Positions 26,366-34,798 of a stretch of 64,000 bases of DNA are shown piece after piece (position 1 is the stretch's first letter; each line of letters starts with the position of its first letter). Below the pieces are notes generated by a model, which worked only from the letters and a program-made list of their open reading frames with translations, made no database searches and was not told the DNA's origin. Both the position numbers and the translations under genes were made by a program. Source of the stretch: CAZYQW01 sp964649825 (GTDB lineage Bacteria > Planctomycetota > B15-G4 > JADJEK01). The stretch covers positions 1 to 64,000 of the forward strand of contig CAZYQW010000044.1 in assembly GCA_964649825.1 (NCBI GenBank), written 5' to 3'.

Positions 26366-26955
26366 GCTGCACCCGGATCCAGAAGAAGCTCCCGCTCGCG
26401 GTCGGCGGAGACCTCGACGCCGAATCGCTCGAGCGCGTCACGACGCACGTGCGGGGTTGCCTGACGTGCTACCGGGTCTACCGCTCGTACCGCGACAGCC
26501 TGAACGCGCTCGGACCGTTCCGGGCTCCGTCCGCCCCGTCCGCCCCGCCGGGTCTGTTCGAGGCGATCATGCGGGACGTGGAGGAGCGGGTCGAGGGTCC
26601 CCGCGCGCCGCATCCGACCCCGCTCTGGGCGCGATCGTCGCGGCTCGCCCGGTACACAATTCCGTTCGCGGCCGGCTTCGTCGTGGTCGCGTCCGTCGGG
26701 CTCCACGTCTTCGATCGCAGGACGAACGAGCGGCCCGTGGCTCCGAGCCGGGACGAGACCTCGGCTCCGTTCGTCTTCGTCAACCGCAACGGCAGTGGAA
26801 GCGGACCCGCCGACCGCATCGATTCATCGGACAGCTTCGTGATTCCGCCCGTCCTTCGCTCGGGAAGGCTGCGACCGATCGGACCCGCGTCGCTTCGACG
26901 GTCAGAGCCTTTTCCGCCGGCGGCACTTCGAACCATCTCGCAGGATGATTTCTGA
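26362..26955 (+). CDS. Zinc-binding membrane anti-sigma factor
   Basis: This 197-residue protein overlaps the sigma gene by four bases. It begins with an anti-sigma zinc domain (residues 1-45) carrying the H-x3-C-x2-C motif HVRGCLTC. A Pro-rich linker, one TM helix (near residues 94-111, IPFAAGFVVVASVGL) and an 80-residue outside domain follow. The topology is that of RseA/ZAS anti-sigma factors: bind sigma at the membrane, release it after proteolysis or a redox/zinc signal. Genetic coupling to the sigma factor makes the pairing firm. What releases it is open, since the neighbouring HtrA-like protein appears catalytically dead. Confidence 0.85.
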   Translation: MSCTRIQKKLPLAVGGDLDAESLERVTTHVRGCLTCYRVYRSYRDSLNALGPFRAPSAPSAPPGLFEAIMRDVEERVEGPRAPHPTPLWARSSRLARYTIPFAAGFVVVASVGLHVFDRRTNERPVAPSRDETSAPFVFVNRNGSGSGPADRIDSSDSFVIPPVLRSGRLRPIGPASLRRSEPFPPAALRTISQDDF

Positions 26956-28027
26956 ACGAGACGCGAACCGGTCGCTCCGGCTGCTCCTCGCCTCGTTCCT
27001 GACGCTCACGGCGACGGCGGGAGCGGGGCCGTGTCAGGAGACGACGGAACCTTCGCCGGCCGGACCCGACCTTCGAAGGGTCGTGCCGCAGGTGACGCGG
27101 GGGTTCGTGCGAATCGAGGTCGAACGATCGATCCGACGCACGATGCTCGGACCGCCGACCGTGGAACGCGTGGGGATCTCGGGGCTCATCGTGGATGAGG
27201 CCGGACACGTCCTCACCGTCGGTGACGTGCTCGACGGCGCCGACCTGGTCTCGGCCGAGAACGAGAACGGCCAGCTCACGGCGTGCGAGATCATCGGCTA
27301 CGACCCGCAGACCAACGTCGGGGTGCTCCGCACGAGCGCGCTCGACGGCGAGCCGCCGGCTTTCGCCGAAGGACTCGCGATCGAGACCGGGCTGCCGATC
27401 GTCGCCGTCGGCAACCCGTTCGGGCTCGGAACGAGCATTCAGTTCGGCCACGTCACCGGCACCGGCCGCACCATCGAGTCGCTCGGGTACGAGTGGTCCG
27501 ACCTGCTCCAGATCTCGATCGACGTGAACCCGGGCGACCAAGGCGGCCCGATCGCGACCCTGGATGGCCGGGTCATCGGAATGCTGCTGATCCGCTACCG
27601 CGCGCCGGCCGAGGAGAGCCCCGGGATCGAGGCGCGCGGGATCTCGTTCGCGTTGCCGATCGACAAGGCCCGAACGATCGTTCGCCAGCTCATCGTCGCC
27701 CACGCCCAGCGCCAAGCCGAGCGCGAGGGAGAGCGGCCGTGGCTGGGCGTTCGGCTCGAGGAAGTCGAGAGTGGCCCTCTCCGTTCGCAGCTTCGCCTGG
27801 CCCCGGACCAGGGAGTGTTGATCCAACGCATCTACGGCGACTCGCCGGCGGACGCGGCTGGCCTGAGGGTGAACGACGTCGTGGTCGAGTTCAACGCGCA
27901 GCCCGTCCTCGGACTCAAACAGTTCGGGTTCCTCGTTCGTGGAATGAACGTCGGCGAGAGCGTCCGTGTCGTCGTGATCCGTGAGGGCGAGCGGCGCGCG
28001 CTCGACCTGATCATCGGGGCACGATGA
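26945..28027 (+). CDS. HtrA/DegP-like PDZ pseudoprotease
   Basis: This 360-residue protein has a signal or anchor segment (residues 11-28), a chymotrypsin-fold HtrA domain (45-235) and one C-terminal PDZ domain (255-355, with SPADAAGLRVNDVVVEFN). All three catalytic positions differ from active HtrA. The His site reads TVGDVLDGA (Asp94), the Asp site DPQTNVGVL (Asn124), and the Ser site NPGDQGGP (Gln199) instead of GNSGGP. The fold landmarks around them are intact, so this looks like a conserved pseudoprotease rather than a decayed gene. Its start overlaps the anti-sigma gene by 11 bp. A role as peptide sensor or chaperone for the sigma system is inferred. Confidence 0.88.
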   Translation: MISERDANRSLRLLLASFLTLTATAGAGPCQETTEPSPAGPDLRRVVPQVTRGFVRIEVERSIRRTMLGPPTVERVGISGLIVDEAGHVLTVGDVLDGADLVSAENENGQLTACEIIGYDPQTNVGVLRTSALDGEPPAFAEGLAIETGLPIVAVGNPFGLGTSIQFGHVTGTGRTIESLGYEWSDLLQISIDVNPGDQGGPIATLDGRVIGMLLIRYRAPAEESPGIEARGISFALPIDKARTIVRQLIVAHAQRQAEREGERPWLGVRLEEVESGPLRSQLRLAPDQGVLIQRIYGDSPADAAGLRVNDVVVEFNAQPVLGLKQFGFLVRGMNVGESVRVVVIREGERRALDLIIGAR

Positions 28028-28060
28028 TCGGTCCGTTTCGAATCGAGCGGAGTACGAACG

Positions 28061-29236
28061 ATGCTCAACTCCAGACCGTGTCTTTGGTGGATCGGCGTCC
28101 TGCCTGCCCTCCTCGCGCTCGCGGCGGGGCTGCCCAAGGTGGGGTTCGCCGAGAACGATGGCGACCGGGCGAAGGTCGCGAAGCTGATCGACGCCCTCGG
28201 CTCCGACTCCGCGTCCGAACGTGACGACGCGTACGAGGCGCTGCGGACGTTCGGAGAGATCGCGCGCCCCGCGCTCGAGAAGGCGGTTCGTTCGAACGAT
28301 CCGCTCGTGCGCGACTCGGTGCGGCGTCTCTTGCTCGCCCTCGAGAAAGCGAGCGAGGGCTCGGGGCCCGACGGCTCGCTTCGGCTCAAGGACCGCTTCG
28401 GCCGCCCGCCGGGCGAGTCGGCGCCGCCGTTCCCCTCGTTCCCCTTCCTGAAGCGGGACGAACAGGAGTGGGAGGGGAGCGTCGAGGAGTGGAACCGCGA
28501 CCTGGAGAACTGGAACCGGGAATTCGGCGAGTGGATGAACGAGATGCTCGAGGGACGCGGCTGGACCGCGATTCCGCCGCGAGCCGAATCCGATCCGTTG
28601 GGTGCAGGCTCGTTCAGCGGATCCCGGACCGACCTCGACGGCACGACCGCGTACGAGATGAAGGTGAGCGAGGAGGGTCGCGTCACGCTCCACGTCAAGC
28701 GGACCATCGACGGGGAGACGCGGGAAGAGTCGTACGAAGCCGAATCGATGGACGAGCTCGTGAAGCTCCATCCCGAGGTCGCGAAGGAGCTTTGGCCGCC
28801 GGACGGACGCCCGCTCCGGCCGATGATCCTCGATCCGTTCTCGCACGGCTTCCGGTTCCCCGGTCTGTCCGTTCCGCGGGCCATCGACCCGCGCGACCCG
28901 TTCCAGCCGTTCGCGGCACCTGCCCCGCGCTCGATCTCGGGTCCCCGACTCGGGGTCCAGGTCCGCGTTCTCGACGAGGACGACCCGATTCGTGCGCACG
29001 TCGCGCTCGATCCCGGGATGGGGCTTCTCGTCGTCGAGGTTTCCGACGACACCCTCGCCGCGGAGCTCGGTGTACGGAAGAACGACATCATCGTGCGCGT
29101 CGGCGACACGCCGGTCGGCGAGCCGGCGGACGTGGCAGCGGCGCTGAGAGCGGCCGAGGACGACGGCGAGATCGATCTGGTCGAGGTGACGGTCGTCCGA
29201 CAAGGGGCGGAGGTCGTCCTGTCGAAGGGCGTCTGA
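28061..29236 (+). CDS. Exported HEAT-like/PDZ domain protein
   Basis: This 391-residue protein has an N-terminal signal or anchor (residues 9-30). A short HEAT-like helical segment follows (near 37-92: AKLIDALGSDSASERDDAYEALRTFG). Then comes a Trp/Glu-rich amphipathic stretch (WEGSVEEWNRDLENWNREFGEW as its theme, 155-180) and a C-terminal PDZ domain (310-391; LAAELGVRKNDIIVRVGDTPV). PDZ domains bind protein C-termini, as in DegS and RseP control of sigma-E. It follows the pseudoprotease gene by 33 bp and should act in the same periplasmic pathway. No protease motif is present. Confidence 0.75.
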   Translation: MLNSRPCLWWIGVLPALLALAAGLPKVGFAENDGDRAKVAKLIDALGSDSASERDDAYEALRTFGEIARPALEKAVRSNDPLVRDSVRRLLLALEKASEGSGPDGSLRLKDRFGRPPGESAPPFPSFPFLKRDEQEWEGSVEEWNRDLENWNREFGEWMNEMLEGRGWTAIPPRAESDPLGAGSFSGSRTDLDGTTAYEMKVSEEGRVTLHVKRTIDGETREESYEAESMDELVKLHPEVAKELWPPDGRPLRPMILDPFSHGFRFPGLSVPRAIDPRDPFQPFAAPAPRSISGPRLGVQVRVLDEDDPIRAHVALDPGMGLLVVEVSDDTLAAELGVRKNDIIVRVGDTPVGEPADVAAALRAAEDDGEIDLVEVTVVRQGAEVVLSKGV

Positions 29237-29315
29237 CCCGCACGTTCGACCAACGCCCCGGTCCGGCTTTTTCCGCGAGCCGGGCCGGGCGCGTGGCTAG
29301 GATCGTCGGCCAGTC

Positions 29316-29633
29316 ATGAACGACGACAAGATCAGGAAGTGGAGGTCCGCGGTCGAGGCATCGCCGGACGACGAGTTCGCCCGCTTCACCTTGGCCAAGG
29401 CCTGCTTCGACGCGGGCCGCTTCGACGAGGCGCGCGACCACTTTCGCGAAGCCACCCGAATGAACCCGGACTGGATGGTGGCGCACATCCTCCTGGGCCG
29501 GTCGCTGACGGCGCTCGGCGACGTGAGCGGCGCGCGGACGGCATTGCTCGAGGGGCGCCGGCTGGCCGAGATCCAGGACCATCAAGACCCCGTCGCCGAG
29601 GTCGACGAGCTACTCGAGGAGCTGGACGGATGA
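29316..29633 (+). CDS. Small TPR protein
   Basis: This 105-residue cytoplasmic protein is made of about two and a half tetratricopeptide repeats: DEFARFTLAKACFDAGRFDEARDHF, then DWMVAHILLGRSLTALGDVSGARTAL. There is no signal peptide. TPRs mediate protein contacts; the partner is not evident. The stop codon overlaps the start of the next gene by four bases (ATGA), so the two are coupled. It lies 79 bp after the PDZ gene, so it may be a late part of the sigma operon or the start of a new unit. Confidence 0.8.
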   Translation: MNDDKIRKWRSAVEASPDDEFARFTLAKACFDAGRFDEARDHFREATRMNPDWMVAHILLGRSLTALGDVSGARTALLEGRRLAEIQDHQDPVAEVDELLEELDG

Positions 29634-30190
29634 TGAGACACGTCGCCGGGGTCTGCGTGCTCGCGGCCGCGACCGGCTGCATGACGCCGACGTCCGCGGA
29701 GGATCCGCTGCCTGGGCCGATCCAGAACGCCGGCGTGTTTGCGATGGAGGGCACCGAGGAACGCGAGTTGCTCGTCTCCGTCCTCCTCACTGGCGATCCG
29801 AGCGAGGTCTGGCCGTGGATCACCGAGGGGCCGATGCTGGTCCGCTGGTTCTGCGAGGAGGTGCGGACCGATGCGAGCGGCGCGGTCGGGTTCGCGTGGC
29901 CGAGTCGGGGGTTGGAGATGACCGGCCGGGAGCTCGCGGGGAGCGACCTGTCGCTCGATCTGTCGCTCGATCCGTACGGCCGGATCGGTCCCACCAAGAT
30001 CCGCTTCGAGCTCCAGCCGGGCGTCGCGTTCACGCGCCTCCTCGTGACGCAGTGGCCGTTCCCGGCGTCGGCCGAGGGTGATTCCCTGGCCGACGAGCAT
30101 AGGGCCGGATGGGAGCGATCGTTTGCGCGCCTTCGCGTCGCGCACGAGACCGGTCTGCCGACCGAACCGGCTCCGCCGCCGGGGACCTGA
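29630..30190 (+). CDS. SRPBCC (AHSA1-like) lipoprotein
   Basis: This 186-residue protein begins MMRHVAGVCVLAAATGC: a lipoprotein signal with Cys17 as the lipidated residue. The mature part resembles an SRPBCC/AHSA1 fold, with LLVSVLLTGDPSEVWPWITEGPMLVRWF near residues 48-75 and closing helix RAGWERSFARLRVAHE. SRPBCC proteins bind hydrophobic ligands in a deep pocket and are normally cytoplasmic. A membrane-anchored exported version is unusual. It overlaps the TPR gene by four bases and is the last gene of the sigma operon, convergent with rlmN. Confidence 0.65.
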   Translation: MMRHVAGVCVLAAATGCMTPTSAEDPLPGPIQNAGVFAMEGTEERELLVSVLLTGDPSEVWPWITEGPMLVRWFCEEVRTDASGAVGFAWPSRGLEMTGRELAGSDLSLDLSLDPYGRIGPTKIRFELQPGVAFTRLLVTQWPFPASAEGDSLADEHRAGWERSFARLRVAHETGLPTEPAPPPGT

Positions 30191-30230
30191 ACGAACCGCC
30201 GGTCGCGGCGTAGCCTCGCACGCACGACGA

Positions 30231-31385
30231 TCAGGGGCGGTCCGACGCGTCGAGCAACGACCGGCCCGTGGGGAAGCGCCGGCGGAGCTGCCCGCACGCG
30301 GCGTCGATGTCGCGCCCGCGGCTGCGTCGCACCGTGGTGCGGATGCCGGCCGCCTCGAGCTCGAGGCGGAAACGGAGGACCGCGTCGTCGGACGGGCGCT
30401 CGAACGGTCGCCCCTCCACCGGGTTCAGTGGGATGAGGTTGACGTTGCCGCGAACCGGACCGAGCCGCTTCGCGAGCTCGCGCGCGTGCTCGGGCGCATC
30501 GTTCTCGCCGGCGAGGAGGACGTACTCGAACGTGATCTCGCGGCCGGTGCGCTGGAAGTAGCGTTCGGTCGCGGCGAGCACGTCGTCGAGCGGGACGCGG
30601 TCGAGGCCCGGGATCAACCGCCCGCGCAGCTCCTCGTTCGGGGCGTGCAGGGACACGGCGAGGTTGATCTGCTTGCCGAGCTCCTCGAGGCGATCGATCT
30701 TCGCGGGGACGCCGATCGTCGAAACGGTGATCCGCCGGGCCCCGAACCCGAGGCCCTCCTCCGCGTTCAACACGTCGAGGGCACGGCGCACGTTGTCGAA
30801 GTTGTTCAGCGGCTCGCCGCTTCCCATCATCACGACGTTCGTCACCTTGCGGCCGCGCGCTTCGGCGAGGGAGCGTCCCCACAGGAACTGCTCCACGATC
30901 TCACCGGAGGTGAGGTTTCGAACCACCCCGAGCACCCCGCTCGCGCAGAACGCGCAGCGCACTCCGCAGCCGACCTGAGAGGAGATGCAGAGCGTCAATC
31001 GATCGCCTTCGGGAATCAGGACCGACTCGACGGTCTGGTCGTCGTCCAGGCGGAGCAGGAGCTTCGTCGTCCCGTCCTCGGAGTCGTTCGCGAGCGCGAT
31101 CGAAGACGAGCGGACGCGGTATCGCCCGGCGAGCTCCTGGCGGAGAGGTTTCGAGAGGTCGGTCATCGCGTCGAACGACTCGACGCCCCGCGCAAGCGTC
31201 CAGCGCCGGATCGCACGAGCGTGGAACCGCCTCGCTCCCGGGACGTCGGCGAGCGCGTCGTAATCGTCGATCCCGAACCCGGTCAGCGGGGGGCGAACCG
31301 GGACCGGCGCCGCCTCAGGCGCTCTCGCGCCGTCGCTCGCTGAGCGGGACGATGGTGATGGGGGCTTTCTGCTCGATGAACTCAC
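30231..31385 (-). CDS. rlmN: 23S rRNA A2503 / tRNA A37 methyltransferase RlmN
   Basis: This 384-residue radical SAM enzyme methylates C2 of A2503 in 23S rRNA and A37 of some tRNAs. Evidence: the CGVRCAFC cluster motif, VVMMGSGEPLNN, GREITFEYVLLAGEND, and the C-terminal catalytic Cys in DIDAACGQL. The reading frame opens with a GTG at 31385 inside the 3' end of clpX, a 71-base overlap. No better start is seen before the conserved part begins around residue 40, so the first 35 residues, which are Ser/Pro-rich, are doubtful. It belongs to the tig-clpP-clpX run. Confidence 0.9.
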   Translation of the reverse strand: MSSSSRKPPSPSSRSASDGARAPEAAPVPVRPPLTGFGIDDYDALADVPGARRFHARAIRRWTLARGVESFDAMTDLSKPLRQELAGRYRVRSSSIALANDSEDGTTKLLLRLDDDQTVESVLIPEGDRLTLCISSQVGCGVRCAFCASGVLGVVRNLTSGEIVEQFLWGRSLAEARGRKVTNVVMMGSGEPLNNFDNVRRALDVLNAEEGLGFGARRITVSTIGVPAKIDRLEELGKQINLAVSLHAPNEELRGRLIPGLDRVPLDDVLAATERYFQRTGREITFEYVLLAGENDAPEHARELAKRLGPVRGNVNLIPLNPVEGRPFERPSDDAVLRFRLELEAAGIRTTVRRSRGRDIDAACGQLRRRFPTGRSLLDASDRP

Positions 31386-32622
31386 GGGTGACGACGAAGC
31401 GCGCCAGTTCCTCGCGATCGGGGAGGCCGAAGGTGACGTCGAGCATGCACTCCTCGATGATCATCCGGAGCGCTCGCACGCCGGTTCCCTTGCGCAGCGC
31501 GATCTCGGCGATCGCCCGCAGCGCGTCATCGGTGAACTCGAGCTGGTGGTTCTCGAGCTCGAACATGCGCTGGAACTGGCGGACGATCGCGTTCTTCGGC
31601 TCGGTGAGGATCGCCACCAGGTCCTCGACGCGGAGCGGATTCAACGAGGCGACCATCGGAAACCGGCCGACGAACTCGGGGATCATCCCGAACTCGATCA
31701 GGTCCTCGGTCTGGACTTCCTTCAGGATCTCGTCGATGCCGGACATCGGATTCGTAGAGTCGCCGAGCGAATCGGGGATGAACCCGATCGCCTTGCGACC
31801 GATCCGGCGCGCGACGATGTCCGTCAGGTGCGTGAACGTCCCGCCGCAGATGAACAGAACGTCCTTCGTGTCGACCTGGATGTAGTTCTGCTCCGGGTGC
31901 TTTCGTCCACCTTGGGGAGGGACGTTGGCGATCGTCCCCTCGAGCAGCTTCAGGAGCGCCTGCTGGACACCTTCGCCGGAAACGTCGCGGGTGATCGACA
32001 CGTTGTTGGTGGTGCGCGCGATCTTGTCGATCTCGTCGACGAACACGATCCCCTGCTGGGCGCGGTTGACGTCGAAGTTCGCGGCTTGCAGCAGCTTCAG
32101 GACGATGTTCTCGACGTCCTCGCCGACGTACCCGGCCTCGGTGAGCGTGGTCGCGTCGGCGATCGCGAACGGCACGCGCAGGATGCGGGCCAGCGTCCGA
32201 GCGAGCAGCGTCTTCCCCGAGCCCGTCGGGCCGATCAGGAGGATGTTCGACTTCTCGATCTCGATGTCGCCGGACTTGTTCTTCTTCGAGCGGTCGGCGG
32301 CCGTCATCCGCTTGTAGTGGTTGTAGACCGCGACGGAGAGGACCTTCTTCGCGTGATCCTGACCGACGACGTACTCGTCGAGCAGGCGCTTCAGCTCACT
32401 CGGCGACGGCAGCTTGCCGGTGAGCGCCGGGGAAGGTTCGGTGCGAGCCGGAGTGCGGGACGGGCGGTTGCCGGTGTCCTCGAAGAGGATCGTGTTGCAG
32501 AGCTCGACGCACTCGTTGCAGATGTAGACGCCGGGCGGGCCCGCGATCAGACTCGCGACCTGCCGCTTCGGCTTGTCGCAGAAAGTGCATCGTTCCGAAT
32601 CACGCGTGCCGCGTCCGCTCAC
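31315..32622 (-). CDS. clpX: ClpX, ATPase subunit of ClpXP
   Basis: This 435-residue AAA+ unfoldase feeds substrates to ClpP. It has the N-terminal C4 zinc domain (CTFC near 12-15, CNEC near 35-38) and Walker A GPTGSGKT (131-138). It also has Walker B GIVFVDEID, the pore loop region GYVGEDVEN, and sensor and C-domain sequences (EFVGRFP). The length is normal. It lies one base after clpP in the same direction. Confidence 0.97.
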   Translation of the reverse strand: MSGRGTRDSERCTFCDKPKRQVASLIAGPPGVYICNECVELCNTILFEDTGNRPSRTPARTEPSPALTGKLPSPSELKRLLDEYVVGQDHAKKVLSVAVYNHYKRMTAADRSKKNKSGDIEIEKSNILLIGPTGSGKTLLARTLARILRVPFAIADATTLTEAGYVGEDVENIVLKLLQAANFDVNRAQQGIVFVDEIDKIARTTNNVSITRDVSGEGVQQALLKLLEGTIANVPPQGGRKHPEQNYIQVDTKDVLFICGGTFTHLTDIVARRIGRKAIGFIPDSLGDSTNPMSGIDEILKEVQTEDLIEFGMIPEFVGRFPMVASLNPLRVEDLVAILTEPKNAIVRQFQRMFELENHQLEFTDDALRAIAEIALRKGTGVRALRMIIEECMLDVTFGLPDREELARFVVTREFIEQKAPITIVPLSERRRESA

Positions 32623-32623
32623 G

Positions 32624-33232
32624 TCATGCTCCCGCTGGTTTCAGCGGCTCGACGACTTCGTCGACGAGTCCGTAGGCTTTCGCCTCCTCCGCCGACATGT
32701 AGTAGTCGCGGTCGCCGTCCACCTCGATCTTCTCGAGCGGTTGGCCGGTGTGGAGTGCGAGAAGCTTGTTCAATTGTGCCTTCATCTTCAGGATCTCGAT
32801 CGCTTGGATCTCGATATCTGCCGCCGTCCCGCCGGCGCCGCCCCACGGCTGATGGATCATCACGCGTGAGTTGGGAAGCGCATGTCGCTTGCCCTTCGTG
32901 CCACCCGCCAGGAGCAGAGCGGCCATGGACGCGTTTTGACCAATGCAGTAGGTCGCGACGTCGCACTGGACGAACTGCATTGTGTCATAAATCGCCAGCC
33001 CGGCCGACACCGAACCTCCAGGGGAGTTGATGTAGATGTTGATGTCCTGGCTCTTGTTGTCCTTCTGGAGGAACAGGAGCTGGGCGATGACCGCGTTCGC
33101 CACCATGTCATCGATCGGCGTGCCGATGAAGATGATGCGATCCTCGAGCAGTCTCGAGTAGATGTCGTAGGCGCGCTCGCCGCGACCGGTCTTCTCGATC
33201 ACGTACGGGACGTGGTAGTAGCTGGCGTTCAT
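32624..33232 (-). CDS. clpP: ClpP protease subunit
   Basis: This 202-residue serine protease forms the two-ring chamber of ClpXP. The catalytic residues are present: Ser102 (GQNASMAALL), His127 (RVMIHQPWGG) and Asp near 176 (DRDYYMSAEEA). The N-terminus (VIEKTGRGERAYDIYSRLL) and the cleft hinge SPGGSVSAGLAIYDTM are standard. It sits between tig and clpX, the common bacterial order. Confidence 0.97.
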   Translation of the reverse strand: MNASYYHVPYVIEKTGRGERAYDIYSRLLEDRIIFIGTPIDDMVANAVIAQLLFLQKDNKSQDINIYINSPGGSVSAGLAIYDTMQFVQCDVATYCIGQNASMAALLLAGGTKGKRHALPNSRVMIHQPWGGAGGTAADIEIQAIEILKMKAQLNKLLALHTGQPLEKIEVDGDRDYYMSAEEAKAYGLVDEVVEPLKPAGA

Positions 33233-33324
33233 GTTTCGTCCTCTGATCCCAACCAGGAATCGATTCGTGGCTCCGCCCTGCGTGTTCGGCGCGAACGCAT
33301 GGCTGGATCGGGCTCGTTCGGCCG

Positions 33325-34635
33325 TCAGGAGCTCTTGGGCTCGGGTGTGGCGTCGGTTACCTTCGCCGACTCTCTGATTCGTTTTCGGACTTTGTTCTCG
33401 AGAAGCTGAGCACGGAGACCTGGAAGCCGTCCGGAGTCGTCGAGTTCGTCGTAGACGGCTTGAGGATCTGCCCCGTTCATAGCCGCCAGCGATCGGATGC
33501 TCGACTCGATTTCAGACTCGGTGACGAAAAGTTTCTCGCGCTCGGCGATCTTCTCGACGAGGAACATGACCCGAATCTGCCGCGCCTCGTCCTGACGGAT
33601 TCTGTCCGTGTGCGAGGCGACGTTCGCCTTCGCCTCGGCATCGCCGAGGCCGGCGTCCTTCAGCTCGTGCTGGAGCTGGTGGATCCGTTCGTGCGTCGCG
33701 TGGTTCAGGAGCTCGGGGGGGACCTCGAATTCGTTTCGCCGGATCAACTCGTCGAAGACGCGTTCCTCGATGTAGCGGTTGCGATCGTTCTCGACGTGCC
33801 GGGTGTACTGCGCGGTCACCTTCGCACGCAGGTCGTCGACCGATTCGGCGCCGACGGTGCGAGCGAACTCTTCGTTCAGCTCCGGGAGCATGACGCGACG
33901 GATTCGCTTGACAGTGCAGAGGAGCTGGGCCTCGGCGCCCGCGAACCCGCGGGGCTCGAAGTCCGGCGGGAGGTGGACGGGCACGGACACCGTTGCGCCG
34001 ATTCCTTTGCCCGCGAACGCGGCGGTGCCGCCCTCCGTGTTCAAGCCGTCGACCTGGTCACGGTTCGTGTCGACGACCGCGTCCTCGTGATGGAGCACGA
34101 TCGCCCCATCGATCTGATACGACACGTCCGCCGTGATGTAGTCGCCCTTGGCCGCCACTCCTTCTTCGATCGGTTGGAAGGTCGCCGCGCGGCTACGGAG
34201 CCCATCGATCTCGCGGTCGATGTTCTCGGGTCGCACCTGCACCACCGGAGCCCCGACCTCGATGCCCCTGAACTCCGCGAGCTCGAACTCCGGCCGCACC
34301 TCGATGGTGACCTCGAAGTCGAACGACTTCTCGGGTTCGAGCGTCAGCGTGGACGGATCGATCCGCGGGTGGCGAACCGGAGAGAGGCGATGCGACTGGA
34401 TCGCCTCGCGATAGGCATCGTTGATGAGGGACTGCTTCACCTCGTCCTGGACCGCCTGGCCGTATCGTTTCTCGAGGATGTGCCGCGGCACCTTTCCCGG
34501 ACGGAATCCCTTGATCTGGATGTTCCGCTGCGCCTCCTTCCAGGTGTCGCGAAGCGCGTCCTGGATCTGTGCCGGCGGAATCGTGACGGAGATCCGTCGC
34601 GTGCAGGGGCCGATCTCGGTGACCTCGGTGGGCAT
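33325..34635 (-). CDS. tig: Trigger factor
   Basis: This 436-residue ribosome-associated chaperone has the three usual parts. The N-terminal ribosome-binding domain carries the exit-tunnel loop signature FRPGKVPRHILEKRYG (near residue 45), and the PPIase-like middle domain covers about 150-250. The C-terminal helical arms take the rest (QLQHELKDAGLGDAEAKANV). It catches nascent chains and eases proline isomerisation. It is the first gene of the tig-clpP-clpX-rlmN run, with 92 bp to clpP. The upstream region to 34798 is shared with the divergent sigma-fusion gene. Confidence 0.96.
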   Translation of the reverse strand: MPTEVTEIGPCTRRISVTIPPAQIQDALRDTWKEAQRNIQIKGFRPGKVPRHILEKRYGQAVQDEVKQSLINDAYREAIQSHRLSPVRHPRIDPSTLTLEPEKSFDFEVTIEVRPEFELAEFRGIEVGAPVVQVRPENIDREIDGLRSRAATFQPIEEGVAAKGDYITADVSYQIDGAIVLHHEDAVVDTNRDQVDGLNTEGGTAAFAGKGIGATVSVPVHLPPDFEPRGFAGAEAQLLCTVKRIRRVMLPELNEEFARTVGAESVDDLRAKVTAQYTRHVENDRNRYIEERVFDELIRRNEFEVPPELLNHATHERIHQLQHELKDAGLGDAEAKANVASHTDRIRQDEARQIRVMFLVEKIAEREKLFVTESEIESSIRSLAAMNGADPQAVYDELDDSGRLPGLRAQLLENKVRKRIRESAKVTDATPEPKSS

Positions 34636-34798
34636 GTCGCATCCAGCACTTCGGGAGGGGGAACCAAACGCGCCATTCTAGGCCGGTCGGATGACGGGTC
34701 AAGGCGCGCGGAGCGGGTGCCGGCCGCTCGATCGAACGTCTTCTGGCCCGAGAAAGCCGGCGGGAATCCGGCCGCCTGCGGCATCCTTGATCCTTGGT

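Noticed and set aside
26780..29203. 807-codon minus-strand frame opposite the sigma operon
   Set aside because: The plus-strand genes overlap each other as an operon and have clear motifs. The antisense product is Arg/Asp low complexity.
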